Assembly (NCBI RefSeq): GCF_023856365.1
Contig: NW_026042668.1
Coordinates: 62,001 to 126,000, forward strand
DNA from: Brienomyrus brachyistius
Lineage: Eukaryota > Chordata > Actinopteri > Osteoglossiformes > Mormyridae
DNA length: 64,000 nucleotides
Reading direction: 5' to 3'
In this document: piece by piece, positions 22,543-32,929 of the stretch
Layout: each line of letters opens with the position of its first letter
How positions within the stretch are numbered: position 1 is the first letter of the stretch
Program-made: the position numbers and the translations under genes
Notes under the pieces: model-generated
Told to the model about the DNA's origin: nothing
The model's database searches: none
Seen by the model: the letters and a program-made list of their open reading frames with translations, nothing else

Positions 22543-23004
22543 CTGAGGTTGTATCGTGTATTATCAAGCCAGCCGGCTTAGTGGCCTCGGGAGCGGGGTT
22601 TAGTGGGAGCAGCTGGCTAGTTTTATTTTCTTTTTTGTTTGTGTCTTTTTCTTTGTTGTATGTATATTTTGGGTTCATTATTAGGCAGGCTGGGCCTTTT
22701 GGCACCTGTAGTCTGGGTGCTGGATTGCCCATAGGGGTCTTTTTTATTGCTGTGATTTGCTGTGTCATTCACTAGTGTGATTTGTGCTGGATGTGTTTTT
22801 AAGGTTGTGCTGTGGCGTGTACCTGAGCAAACTTTGGGCAACCTGTTCTCTTGTTGGCTTTATTGACAAAGGGTGGATTAGTCTAATTACGGCCTGCTAC
22901 AAATAGCTGCATATAACGTATAAAAAAAATCACCTTATGGGTGCTCCGTAGGGTAGCAAGATCTTGAGTTTTTTTTACAGTACTCGGGTACGTTTTAAAA
23001 TTTT

Positions 23005-23110
23005 CGACCAATCAGCAAACATTATTCTGACAGCATAGCTGGGAAACCAATGAAAAGTGAGTGCAACGTTCTAGAACTTGACTTCGGGTTGACGCTCCCT
23101 ATAAAAGAGC
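23005..23110 (+). promoter_or_regulatory. promoter-like module: two CCAAT boxes, heat-shock element, TATA box
   Basis: In order: GACCAATCAGC (CCAAT at 23008), ACCAATGA (CCAAT at 23047), GTTCTAGAAC (a perfect TTCnnGAA pair at 23069-23076, as bound by heat-shock factor), and CCTATAAAAG (TATA at 23100-23107). The order and spacing resemble vertebrate HSP70 or histone promoters. A lysine-rich open frame begins about 90 bp after the TATA box. Whether it is active cannot be judged from sequence. Confidence 0.55.
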
Positions 23111-23198
23111 TGGGTACTGCTTCAAGGCGTTCAGTTGGCGCTACCTCCTGATAGAGTAGCACTGTACGGCTCTTGTTCCGTAAAACAACATCAAAAGG

Positions 23199-23487
23199 AT
23201 GAAAAAAAAAACAATATTTAAAGAAGACGAAAAAAATCAATTTTTAAAGAAGACGAAAAAAACATCGTCTAAAAAAATAAGCCAAAAAAATAATATCCGA
23301 AGAAGGAAAAACATGCAAAGTAAAAAAAAACAAACAAAAATAAAAAACAATATCCAAAGAAGAAGGAAAAAAACATCCAAAGGGAGAAAAGAAGAACTGA
23401 AGGGCCAACGAGGTAGGAGGAAATACAAATTTCGTTTCAGCACCGTTGGAGTGCCAAGCCGTGAAAAGCATTTGGCCAGAAGACAAG
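23199..23487 (+). CDS. candidate first coding exon, lysine-rich protein
   Basis: An ATG at 23199 opens a frame of 96 codons dominated by Lys, Arg, Asn and Gln, with repeated KKT/KKK and RRRK blocks, then a less biased end with KYKFRFSTVGVPSREKH. It ends at a strong splice donor, CAAG|GTAAGT (23484-23493). It lies ~90 bp downstream of a TATA box, a plausible 5' UTR length. An acceptor at 24001-24007 (GTTACAG) would start a 65 bp open segment in matching phase ending at CTCAG|GTGGGA (24072), but this is speculative. The A-rich base composition means the lysine bias could be low-complexity DNA rather than selection. I recognise no family. Confidence 0.35.
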
Positions 23488-24149
23488 GTAAGTGTTGTAT
23501 CTGTTATTTTAAAACAGCGCTTTTCAAAATGCTGCTTTATAATCGTTTGAGATCGTTAGCCAGTGTGACAGCTGAAGGCTTTTTGAGTTTACCAACATAA
23601 AGTTTTATTTCTGTATTAGGACATTGTCAGGAACAATGATGTGTTCATCGCTATGATGTGGTCAAAAAGCGATGCATTGAATCTTAGAAACATTTGTGAT
23701 TTTTCAAACGATGCTTTTCCTTTTATTTAATCAGTAAAATTTCCATCGGTTTTATATAGTGCCCCTTGAAATATGTCTTTAGCTCATTTTCCGGGCATTT
23801 TACTAGAATGCATCCTGAGAAATACACAAGCTCTGCTGCATTTCCGTGCCTCGATGTTTAGTGCCGAGTATAATTGTTGCAGTTGCCTTTTATATATTCC
23901 ATGAGACCTGTTGGTACCAAGAGAAGTGTGAGACTGTCAGGGTGAATTTATCATACAATCGCACGCATAAATACCTGAGGGTTGCCAGTCCTTTTGCGTT
24001 GTTACAGGAGGACTAGAGCTGACGAGTGTGTTTCTACACACTATCAAGGGCATTGTAGTACAGTTTTCTCAGGTGGGAGAATGCTGCCGATCTCCTATTT
24101 GACAATACAGCCCTTGATATATTAGAATATTACAGAACTAGAAGCCTTT

Positions 24150-24490
24150 TGCAAGGAAGAATGTGAGAAAATCCCAAGTACAAGAACTGAAAGCCTTTCA
24201 GCTGGCTATAAGAAGCGCTTGTAAGCTGTGATATCTGGCAGAGGAGGTGTTACTAAGTACTGATTACGTAGGGTGCCCAAACTTTTGCAGAGTGCCATAA
24301 TAATGTTTTTATTTTGTAGTTTTGTTCAATTTATGGCATAAAAAGTAACTATTCATCAATGTTTGCTGAAAATATTGTGTATTTTTCCCCCAGTTCCTAA
24401 AGAGACTGTATTAACTGATATTGTTGCTTTTGTAATTGAAAAGATGTTATTTGTCAAGGGGTGCCAAACCTTTGCATAAGACTGTACACA
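24150..24490 (+). mobile_element. decayed DNA-transposon 3' end
   Basis: The phrases GAAAATCCCAAGTACAAGAAC, TGCCCAAACTTTTGC and a final CTTTGCATAAGACTGTAC are characteristic, from recall, of the 3' end of a vertebrate DNA transposon. Its 5' part is not found. The 23490-24150 stretch before it holds no gene I recognise. Confidence 0.45.
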
Positions 24491-24606
24491 GTGTGTGTAT
24501 GTGTTTATGTGAGTGTGTGTCTGTGTGTGTGTGTGTATATATATATATGTGTGTGTGTGTATATATTTCTGTATATGCATGTGTATATATATATTTATAT
24601 ATAGTT
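24490..24606. repeat. (TG)n/(TA)n microsatellite
   Basis: Alternating GT and TA tracts. Open frames here are repeat artefacts. Confidence 0.9.
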
Positions 24607-24659
24607 CACACACATTCAAACTTATTTGAATACACATTCAAAATTATTTTTATTATTAT

Positions 24660-25558
24660 TATTTTCGTTTTTTTTTTTTTTTTGTGTTTTAAAATTTTTT
24701 ATTTTTGCAATGGAAATAAAAATAAAGCAGTCCTCCGTAGAGGAGGGGTGGTGGAGGGAATATATATATATATATACATATATATAAAATAATTGTCACA
24801 CAACTGGGGTGACATGCCTATCCTGCTCACCCAATTTTAGTGCACTTTAGTTATGCATAATGACCTTCTAGTCTCGATACACCCATATATATATATGTAT
24901 ATATATATATAGTTTTTTTTGTTTTTTTTTTTGCAATAGACAATAAAAATAACGCAGTTCTCCATAAAGGAGGGATGGTGGATGGAATATATATATACAT
25001 ATATATAAAATAATTGTCACACAACCTGGGTGACATGCCTTGCCTGCTCACCCAGTTTTAGTGCACCTTAGTTATTCATAATGACCATCTAGTCTCGATA
25101 CACCCATAAATATATATGTATATATATATAGTTTTTTTTGTTTTTTTTTTGCAATAGACAATAAAAATAACGCAGTTCTCCATAAAGGAGGGATGGTGGA
25201 TGGAATATATATATACATATATATAAAATAATTGTCACACAACTTGGGTGACATGCCTTGCCTGCTCACCCAATTTTAGTGCAACTTAGTTATCCATAAT
25301 GACCAACTAGTCTCGATACACCCATATATATATATATATATGTACATATATATATAGTTTTTTTATTAGCAATAGAAAAGAAAAATAACGCAGTTCTCCG
25401 TAAAGGAGGGATGGTGGATGGAATATATATATATATATATATACATTTATATAAAATAATTGTCACACAACCTGGGTGACATGCCTTGCCTGCTCACCCA
25501 ATTTTAGTGCACTTTAGTTATCCATAATGACCATCTAGTCTCGATACACCCATGAATA

Positions 25559-25635
<77 letters not shown>

Positions 25636-25822
25636 TTTCTGTTTTTTTTTTGCAATAGACAATAAAAATAACGCAGTTCTCCGTAAAGGAGGGATGGTGG
25701 ATGGAATATGTATATGCATATATATAAAATAATTGTCACACAACCTGGGTGACATGCCTTGCCTGCTCACCCAATTTTAGTGCACCTTAGTTATCCATAC
25801 TGACCATCTAGTCTCGACACAC

Positions 25823-25893
<71 letters not shown>

Positions 25894-26543
25894 GATATTT
25901 TTTCTTTTTCTTGTGTTTTTTTTTCGCAATGGATATTAAAAATAAAGCAGTCCTCCGTAAAGGAGGGGTGGTGGAGGGAATATATATATACATATATATA
26001 TAAAATAATTGTCACACAACTGGGGTGACATGCCTTGCCTGCTCACCCAATTTTAGTGCACCTTAGTTATCCATAATGACCAACTAGTCTCGATACACCC
26101 ATATATATATATATATATGTACATATATATAGTTTTTTTATTAGCAATAGAAAAGAAAAATAACGCAGTTCTCCATAAAGGAGGGATAGTGGATGGAATA
26201 TATATATACATATATATAAAATAATTGTCACACAACCTGGGTGACATGCCTTGCCTGCTCACCCAATTTTAGTGCACCTTAGTTATCCATACTGACCATC
26301 TAGTCTCGATACACCCATATATATATATATATATATATGTACATATATATAGTTTTTTTATTAGCAATAGAAAAGAAAAATAACGCAGTTCTCCGTAAAG
26401 GAGGGATGGTGGATGGAATATATACATACATATATATAAAATAATTGTCACACAACCTGGGTGACATGCCTTGCCTGCTCACCCAATTTTAGTGCAACTT
26501 AGTTATCCATAATGACCAACTAGTCTCGATACACCCATAAATA

Positions 26544-26575
<32 letters not shown>

Positions 26576-26785
26576 GTTTTTTTATTTTTTTCGTAATGGA
26601 CAATAAAAATAACGCAGTTCTCCGTAAAGGAGGGATGGTGGATGGAATATATATATACATATATACATTTATATAAAATAATTGTCACACAACCTGGGTG
26701 ACATGCCTTGCCTGCTCACCCAGTTTTAGTGCACCTTAGTTATCCATACTGACCATCTAGTCTCGATACACCCATAAATATATAT
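24660..26785. repeat. tandem array, ~220-275 bp unit with (AT)n core
   Basis: Nine units can be anchored by AATTGTCACACAAC at about 24791, 25012, 25230, 25458, 25731, 26007, 26223, 26443 and 26680. Each holds a unique part (GTGACATGCC..TGCTCACCCA, then CTAGTCTCGATACACCCA), an (AT)n tract of variable length, a poly-T tract, and a small hairpin CTCCGTAAAGGAG. The period varies mostly with AT length (up to ~70 bp near 25563-25632). Two variants exist: units 1 and 6 read CAGTCCTCC and CTGGGGTGAC, the others CAGTTCTCC and CCTGGGTGAC. A partial unit reappears at 29234-29285 beyond two insertions. Confidence 0.92.
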
Positions 26786-27956
26786 ACTGAACAAAAATAT
26801 AAACGCAACACTCTTGTTTCTGCTCCCATTTTTCATGAGATGGACTTAAAGACCTACAATTCATTCCAGATACACAATATTACCATTTCTCTCAAACATT
26901 TCTCACAAATCAGTCTAAATGTGTGATAGTGAGCACTTCTGCTTTGCTGAGATAATCCATCCCACCTCACAGGTGTGCCACATCAAGATGCTGATCTGAC
27001 ATCATGGGTAGTGCACAGGTGTACCTTATACTGCCCACAATAAAAGGCCACCCTGGAATGTGCAGTTTTTTGCTTTATTGGGGGTCTGGGGACTCAGAAC
27101 CGGTCAGTATCTGGTGTGACCACCATTTGCCTCATACAATGCAACACATCTTCTTCGCATAGAGTTTATCAGATTGTCAATTGTGGCCTGTGGAATGTTG
27201 GTCCACTCCTCTTCAATGGCTGTGCGAAGTTGTTGGATATTAGTGGGAACTGGTACACGCTGTCGTATACGCCGGTCAAGCACATCCCAAACATGCTCAA
27301 CGGGTGACATGTCCGGTGAGTATGCTGGCCATGCAAGAACTGGGACATTTTCAGCTTCCAAGAACTGTGTACAGATCCTTGCAACATGGGGCCGTGCATC
27401 ATCTGTCTGAGTGGCTGGTCTCAGACGATCTTGGAGGTGAACCTGCTGGATGTGGAGGTCCTGGGCTGGTGTGGTTACACGTGGTCTGCGGTTGTGAGGC
27501 CGGTTGGATGTACTGCCATATTCTCTGAAACGCCTTTGGAGACGGCTTATGGTTGAGAAATGAACATTCAATGCACGAGCAACAGATCTGGTTGACATTC
27601 CTGCTGTCAGCATGCCAATTGCACGCTCCCTCAATGCTTGTGGCATCTGTGGCATTTTGCTGTGAGACAAAACTGCACATTCCAGGGTGGCCTTTTATTG
27701 TGGGCAGTATAAGGTACACCTGTGCACTACCCATGATGTCAGATCAGCATCTTGATGTGGCACACCTGTGAGGTGGGATGGATTATCTCAGCAAAGCAGA
27801 AGTGCTCACTATCACACATTTAGACTGATTTGTGAGAAATGTTTGAGAGAAATGGTAATATTGTGTATCTGGAATGAATTGTAGATCTTTAAGTCCATCT
27901 CATGAAAAATGGGAGCAAAAACAAAAGTGTTGCGTTTATATTTTTGTTCAGTGTAT
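26786..27956 (-). mobile_element. Tc1/mariner-like transposon, internally deleted
   Basis: Bounded by long terminal inverted repeats of about 285 bp: CTGAACAAAAATATAAACGC at the left and its inverse at the right (ending TTTTTGTTCAGTGTA). It sits in the AT-rich core of a tandem-array unit, consistent with TA target choice. The unit's poly-T part continues on the far side (27965). The only ORF is the shortened transposase on the minus strand. A truncated near-identical copy is at 17343-17858, implying recent activity of the family. Confidence 0.93.
27104..27670 (-). pseudogene. Tc1-like transposase with central deletion
   Basis: The 188-codon minus-strand frame starts with a paired-like helix-turn-helix DNA-binding region (ALRERAIGML.. 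SVARAL.. TISRLQRRF). It continues through the GRPR-like linker (HNRRPRVTT) and then jumps to the DDARPHVAR motif holding the second catalytic aspartate and to YSPDMSPVEHVWD holding the third acidic residue (E, DDE type). Full-length Tc1 transposases are about 340 residues. The first catalytic aspartate region is missing, so the protein cannot be catalytic although the frame is still open. Confidence 0.9.
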
Positions 27957-27984
27957 GTATATGTATACATATAGTTTTTTTTGT

Positions 27985-29233
27985 GTTTGTGAAAACGGGT
28001 CTTTAATCGGGGAAACGGAGCGGGTAGAGCAGGACGGAACGCAGGCATTGACAAACTACAATGACGGACAGGGCAAACAGGTAAGACCAGGACTTAAAAT
28101 AGGTCATGACTAATCAAAGTAATCGGGCAAAGCAGGAGACGATCAGGGAAGCACACGTGGGTAATCAGGGGGCGTGGCACACACGAGGAGCGGACAAGCC
28201 GGGCATATATGTATATCTATATAAAACCTCATTAATGAGGGACAGGGAACAGAACGGACAGACAGAACTGGCACAGGGGAAGGAGCCAGGACAAGACTTG
28301 ACATAAGACAGGAAAGGCAGAGAAACAGATCAGAAAGGGGGACACGGAGGGAACAGGCAGGACAAAAGGACCGGGAGTGAACGAAGGGAACATCGGGGAA
28401 AGAGGAGCAGAAGCCAGAGGGACGAGGGACAAAGAGAGGAGGGACAGAGACAGGAGGAACAAAGCGAGGGGGAGCAGAGGCAGGAGGGACAAAGACGGGA
28501 GGCCAGGGAGAGAAGGAGGGGGAACCAAGAGGAGCCCGAGGGAGACCCAGCGGGCGACGGGAGGCAGCCGGAAGGGCTGCAGGCGGCCGGGAGGCCGGAG
28601 CCGGAGGGGCCGAGGAGACGGGGTGAGGGACAGACGCAGGGACGAAGGAGGGAGTCGGAGGGGAGACCAGGGAAGGGGACGAAGGAGCTGGAAGGGACCC
28701 TGGCGAGGGCAAGGAGAGAGGGGGAGCCGCAGCAGACGGCGACGTCCTCCGACACGCCAGAGCGGGAGGACCAGCAGGCGAATGAGGAGCCGCCGTCGGG
28801 GGGCCCGCAGGCAACCGATAAGACGCCGGAGGAGGGACCGAGGCAGGGCGACGAGGCCGCGGAGGGGGACCCGCAGACGACAGCCGACCCGGAGGGCCAG
28901 GACCCGCAGGTGCCGACCAAGCCCTAGCGCCGGCGAGGGAGGGCGAGCCAGGGGGCTGGGCGGGTGGGACCCCAGCCGTGCGTCTGTGTCCTCTCCCCTT
29001 ATGGGACACAGACATAAGGACCTGCGGCCGGGGTCGGGCTCGTCGGGGTGAGGGTACCAGAGTCACAGGGGGAGAAGGGACTGGAGTGGGGCCAGGGACT
29101 GGAGCTGCAGGCTGCAGAGGGGGCGCCTGCCCGGGAGCTGCAGGCAGGGAAAGCGCCTCGGACGTGGGCGCGGTAGCTGCAGGCAGCGGAGACGGCTGCT
29201 CGGGCTCTGGGGCCGCAGGGGGCACTTATTTTA
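27985..29233 (-). mobile_element. LTR-retroelement 3' fragment
   Basis: On the minus strand it runs from a proline-rich coding end (29225 to 28143) into an LTR-like part (about 28210-27985) sharing the GTGTGTGCCACGCCCCCT core with the solo LTR at 7741. A related fragment is at 49249-49760, which also keeps the GGGGCCGCAGGGG edge. It interrupts a unit of the tandem array: poly-T before it and ATATAAAATAAGTGTCACAC after it belong to that unit. Confidence 0.7.
28143..29225 (-). CDS. proline/serine/alanine-rich open frame of an LTR element
   Basis: A 360-codon open frame on the minus strand, made of PP, SP, AP and PAGPP-type runs. No domain is recognisable. It ends inside the LTR-like sequence, so its last residues are LTR-encoded. 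Long overlapping open frames on the plus strand (28377-29051) and in another minus frame reflect the GC-rich composition, so openness alone is weak evidence of coding. Its position fits the 3' internal part of a gypsy-like element. It may be a low-complexity tail of a retroelement protein or non-coding. Confidence 0.35.
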   Translation of the reverse strand: MPPAAPEPEQPSPLPAATAPTSEALSLPAAPGQAPPLQPAAPVPGPTPVPSPPVTLVPSPRRARPRPQVLMSVSHKGRGHRRTAGVPPAQPPGSPSLAGARAWSAPAGPGPPGRLSSAGPPPRPRRPASVPPPASYRLPAGPPTAAPHSPAGPPALACRRTSPSAAAPPLSLPSPGSLPAPSSPSLVSPPTPSFVPASVPHPVSSAPPAPASRPPAALPAASRRPLGLPRAPLGSPSFSPWPPVFVPPASAPPRFVPPVSVPPLFVPRPSGFCSSFPDVPFVHSRSFCPACSLRVPLSDLFLCLSCLMSSLVLAPSPVPVLSVRSVPCPSLMRFYIDIHICPACPLLVCATPPDYPRVLP

Positions 29234-29285
29234 TTATATAAAATAAGTGTCACACAACCGGGGTGACATGCCTTGCCTGCTTGTG
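29234..29285. repeat. stray partial unit of the ~220 bp tandem array
   Basis: TATAAAATAAGTGTCACACAAC..GGTGACATGCCTTGCCTGCTT matches the array unit and shows that the Tc1 and LTR fragments inserted within the array. Confidence 0.85.
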
Positions 29286-29292
29286 GGATGAG

Positions 29293-29715
29293 GAAGACTC
29301 AGGGACTGGAAATGGGATTAAAACTGAAGATGTGCTCATTCCTTTGTGTATTTACAAATTTTCCTTCCGTCAGACATGAGGAGTTTGCTGCTATATTTGG
29401 CACTAATAGAGATTCTGATGCTGCTATTTTTATTGTCTATTAGTTTGTTATTATTTACAAGTTCTGTTGTGTTTTTGCATTTTTCTCTTCTGGTTAATTA
29501 ACTGCTGTCTGTTTGCTGTGAAGTATGAGTGTGGTGAGTAAGACTCAGGGACTGGAAGTGGGATTACAACTAAAGATAACATGCTTATTCCTTTTTGTAT
29601 TGTTTACAAATTTCCTTCCGTCAAACATGAGGAGTTTGCTGCTATATTGTGCACTAACAGAGATTCTGATGCTGCTATTTTTATTGTTTATAAATGTGTT
29701 ATTGTTTCCAAGTTG
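29293..29715. repeat. two-copy tandem duplication, ~246 bp period
   Basis: The segments 29293-29450 and 29539-29700 match closely (ACTCAGGGACTGGAA .. CATGAGGAGTTTGCTGCTAT .. GAGATTCTGATGCTGC). A short T-rich spacer separates them. An AATAAA lies at 29724. Confidence 0.85.
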
Positions 29716-29779
29716 AGTATTCAATAAATGCTAAATTGAGAAATTTTGTGTATCGTTTGTTATTATTAGTGTGATATTT

Positions 29780-29892
29780 TACCATGCAAATAGAGGGGAA
29801 AACGTCCAATTATCGGCCAAAAAAAATCAGCAGCATATATCGGCCATCGCCTGACCCTTGACTTGAAAAACCCATATCGGTCGACCTCTAGT
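29780..29892. mobile_element. DNA-transposon terminal fragment
   Basis: ATCGGCCATCGCC .. CCATATCGGTCGACCTCTAG is a common end of a fish DNA transposon family (recall). Only one end is seen. Confidence 0.5.
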
Positions 29893-29929
29893 AACAGTAC
29901 ATTCTGTCCAATTCATCCATCGAGTTAAG

Positions 29930-30229
29930 TCACACACCCACTTGAGGGGGCACTCCGGCAGACGTGAGGATGGGGATGTTCTTTCCGCTATAACATCCAC
30001 TGCAGAAGTACATCTCGCTCCTGTTCACAGGGCTTACTTCAATGATGAAGCAGGGCTGGTTGTCTGGACAAGAAGTTGTCCTGCTGCTGGGTCTCGGTGC
30101 CGTTTTTCCACCTAAGCTTGAAGGTGGAAATGTGTTCCAACTTGGTCCCTGGGACTGCAGCATAGCCAAACATCGCGAGCAGCGTCGGCCACACCCACCA
30201 CCAGAACCATCACACCGTCCTATACACAT
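29930..30229 (-). CDS. cysteine-rich open frame, possible exon, unrecognised
   Basis: A minus-strand frame of about 99 codons with many cysteines, including CDGSGGGCGRRCSRC near the start and MYFCSGCYSGKN near the end, closing with a stop. Just upstream is an acceptor-like TTCTTCTTTATGTGTATAG (30215-30233 region), so it might be a last exon. I cannot name a family. Overlapping frames on both strands are also partly open. It lies downstream (in minus-strand sense) of the chemerin-like relic, and no exon in between is apparent. Confidence 0.3.
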   Translation of the reverse strand: MCIGRCDGSGGGCGRRCSRCLAMLQSQGPSWNTFPPSSLGGKTAPRPSSRTTSCPDNQPCFIIEVSPVNRSEMYFCSGCYSGKNIPILTSAGVPPQVGV

Positions 30230-30239
30230 AAAGAAGAAC

Positions 30240-31244
30240 TAAAACATAGAGTGTTGTGACAATCTATGCGTTAATGTTTGGCAGCATAGGTGATTCATTA
30301 AAATTATACCGAAGAATGGAAAATGTGATATTTAGAATATTTTTTGCCATTTAGTAGCTAATTTAAGCACTTACCCAATGCCTCAATTTGTTTTAGGTCA
30401 GTAATGTCTGAGCCAAAAGAATGAATGTATGAATTTAATACAATTCACCCACTCCCACCCACACACAAATCTGAAATTCAATTTAAGACACTTCTTAAAC
30501 ATTAGTGCATTAACAAAAAAGGAAAATCTTAAGAGATTCAGTAGGATTTTCTATGTTAGACTTAAGCTAATAGTTCAATAGTTTTTACATATTTCAATAT
30601 ACCAATTTGACTTTAATGTTGAAACAGATGCTAAAACATGGAATAATTTCATAACTAGAGAAACATGTTATTCACAAACACTAGCAAAGGTAGCTTATAG
30701 TTAAGCTTACTTAAGTCAGCAAGTCAGGCTACAGTGTGTAAGAATAGTCGTAAACGATAATTTGTCTCAGTCTTACATGACAGAATAAGTAAACAGAAAA
30801 TATAAAATGGCTGAAACAGCGTCATTAACGCCAGCTACAGTAGAGGCGCAGAAAAGGTGTCATGACTGAAGTATTCCCAAACTCTGGAAGACCGTATGCG
30901 AGCCTTTTTTGCCGCGTGTTTCTCCAGAGGCTCCGGAGCTCCGCTGGTTGAGACAGCCATGTTGGTTCATGTGCAGGGGGACGAGCGGCAAATTTCTTTT
31001 TTGCAGGGTGGTAGGTGATGTCTCATTAATATTTATGAGAGAAGTGCTACATGATTGGCCAGTGCATGCCAGTGCATGCCCAAAATGGTGCGGCACTGCA
31101 TCCAAGCCTGCGGCACTCAGAGTCACAAATACAGTGGAAACCATTTGTAGTAATTACGTCTGTCTGGCTGATTTCCAACTAATTGATATTTGTATATTTA
31201 TTACATGAATATAAGGTAATATAAGGTAATAGAAGAGGTATTTA
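30240..31244. other. intergenic DNA, no gene recognised
   Basis: Short frames only. An 11 bp direct duplication (AGTGCATGCCC/AGTGCATGCC) lies near 31060-31080. Confidence 0.45.
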
Positions 31245-31690
31245 ATGGTTTTCCATCTGAGGAATTTGCAAAAAACTGCAGTGCATGATGGGTCGGACCT
31301 AAAGGCTGCCTTAACGTCCTCATCTGTATGACGACATACATCAAGACTAGGAAGGTGCATAATGTTCATGTCTGGTTGCGTTTGTTGGTCCAGAAAGTAA
31401 TTCAATTTCGCCATGTAGGTTACGTTCTTAAAAACTGCTTGGATATAGCCCGATTATATGCTGTGGGCCTTTTAATTTCTTTGTTTACCAGGTAGGCTAC
31501 CTTCTTTAAACTGCGTTTTGTTAGACTACATATTTAGGGAGGTCTTTATAAATTTATAGTAGTCTTCATAAATATGTGCATAGTTTAGCCTAACCCAGCC
31601 ACTTAAGGGAGAAAGCCAGCTCAACTAGGTGTCGGTCCCAAGCCCGGATTAATGGGGAGGGTTGGCGTCAAGAAATAAAGAGACTGTATC
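31245..31690 (-). repeat. dispersed repeat B, inverted copy
   Basis: Reverse orientation relative to 19697-20360, sharing AAAACTGCAGTGCATGATGGG, the GTAGGCTACCTTCTTTAAA part and the GGCGTCAAGAAATAAAG edge. It carries extra internal sequence and no SINE. Confidence 0.85.
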
Positions 31691-31924
31691 TTCACTGCAT
31701 GACTGATGTCAAAATGTGTGAAATATGTGGTTGTATTAATAAATGCATTAAAGTAGGTTAATGATTCTGTGCTGTCTAAATTGTATAGAAAATTTCTACG
31801 TATAGCCAAACAAATCTCCTCCTGTTTGAAAAGGCATAGAAAAAGCAATTTAGCCACTAAAACTTTACAGTTTTTGTGAGGGACAGTCGAATTCTCTCGT
31901 TTCTCTCGTCAAGTTTTTTTGTGA

Positions 31925-32095
31925 TCCTGCACCTACACTTTGCCGGCCCCAGGAGGATGGGCTCCCCCTTTGAGTTTGGTCCCTCCCAAGGTTTCTTCCT
32001 TCTTGGGAGTTTTTCCATCCTATCGGCGCCTATGGCTTACTCACTGGGGGCTTTGGGTGGGCATGATATAAAGCAAAGCATTTTCCCTCCCAGTT
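31925..32095 (+). mobile_element. L2-like LINE 3' UTR fragment
   Basis: GGATGGGCTCCCCCTTTGAG .. CCCAAGGTTTCTTCC .. GGGAGTTTTTCC is the conserved 3' UTR of the fish LINE family also seen at 41925-42112. It is short and truncated. Confidence 0.65.
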
Positions 32096-32827
32096 TCCTC
32101 CTCTGGTCCACATTGCAGGACCATCAGCCATCAGAAACAGTCAGACGGTCTCCTTCAGCTTCTTTAGTGTCCTTGGAAGCCAAGGCAGTTTTAGGTCTGA
32201 GAAGAGGTTTATCAGAAGGACACATATTACGTCGTTTGTCCTGAAATGTAACATGGGGAGGAAAAGTTAAGCGGTTTAGTCAGATTGGAGTCGTTTATTC
32301 AGCAGTGGCAGCGCCAGTGACTTAATGCTACAGGTGCTATAGGGGAGTGAGATTATTTAGACCGGGTGCTTTAGCTTTTCAGCTTATGTAGATGGTGTAT
32401 AGAAGCACACAGCACGATAAGCTACAGCATGGATAAAATAGGATAAAATATGAAATTCTAACGTCTAGCTCACAGAGCCTCTATGTGTACTTTGAAGAAA
32501 AAATACACTACAAGTATGCTGTAAAAACCGCAAAAATGTCTTACACAATATACAGATTTTACAGATAGTTAAAGAAAAAATGAAACCAATATTTTGGGGG
32601 TGCTGTGGGGGTACTATGGTCATTGGAGGAGGAGCTAGAGCCCCCCCCCCCCCAAGCTTTTCCTTGGTGCTGCCACTGTTGTTCAGATTAAAAGTAACAT
32701 TGTCATTAATAAACAGTACTCTGATCAAATTTTTGCATGTACAAACACAATCAAAGTTTAACCACATGTTTAGACACAATTCACACACCTGTTACATTTC
32801 CATAATGCTAAGACTCTCTACACTTAC
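32096..32827. other. non-coding stretch downstream of the chemerin-like exons
   Basis: Contains a 14-base C-run (32641-32654) next to AGCTAGAGCCCC, reminiscent of a MITE end. I looked here for a fourth exon of the chemerin-like gene and found none that is convincing. Confidence 0.4.
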
Positions 32828-32921
32828 TTCATCCACTTTCTTGTTTGGTACACAGTCATTTGATGGATGTGTAAGATCATTACCAGACCGTCTGCTGCAA
32901 ACTCTACAGTTAATGAATGGC
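32828..32921 (-). CDS. chemerin-like exon 3 (CxxC segment)
   Basis: 94 bp between TTTTTGCAG and GTAAGTG. It encodes NCRVC followed by a later NDC after a +1 shift at GGTAAATGA (near 32880), where the uncorrected frame hits TGA. Confidence 0.55.
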
Positions 32922-32929
32922 TGCAAAAA

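Noticed and set aside
24436..24792. Open frames in GT/TA tracts
   Set aside because: Microsatellite translation only.
24851..26688. Many similar minus-strand open frames (MSRQGMSPRLCD.. type) in the tandem array
   Set aside because: They are the array's unique part plus translated (AT)n; frames differ only by AT length and have no start or splice context.
28377..29051. Arginine-rich 224-codon plus-strand frame
   Set aside because: Antisense of the GC-rich proline-rich segment; openness follows from base composition and no motif is seen.
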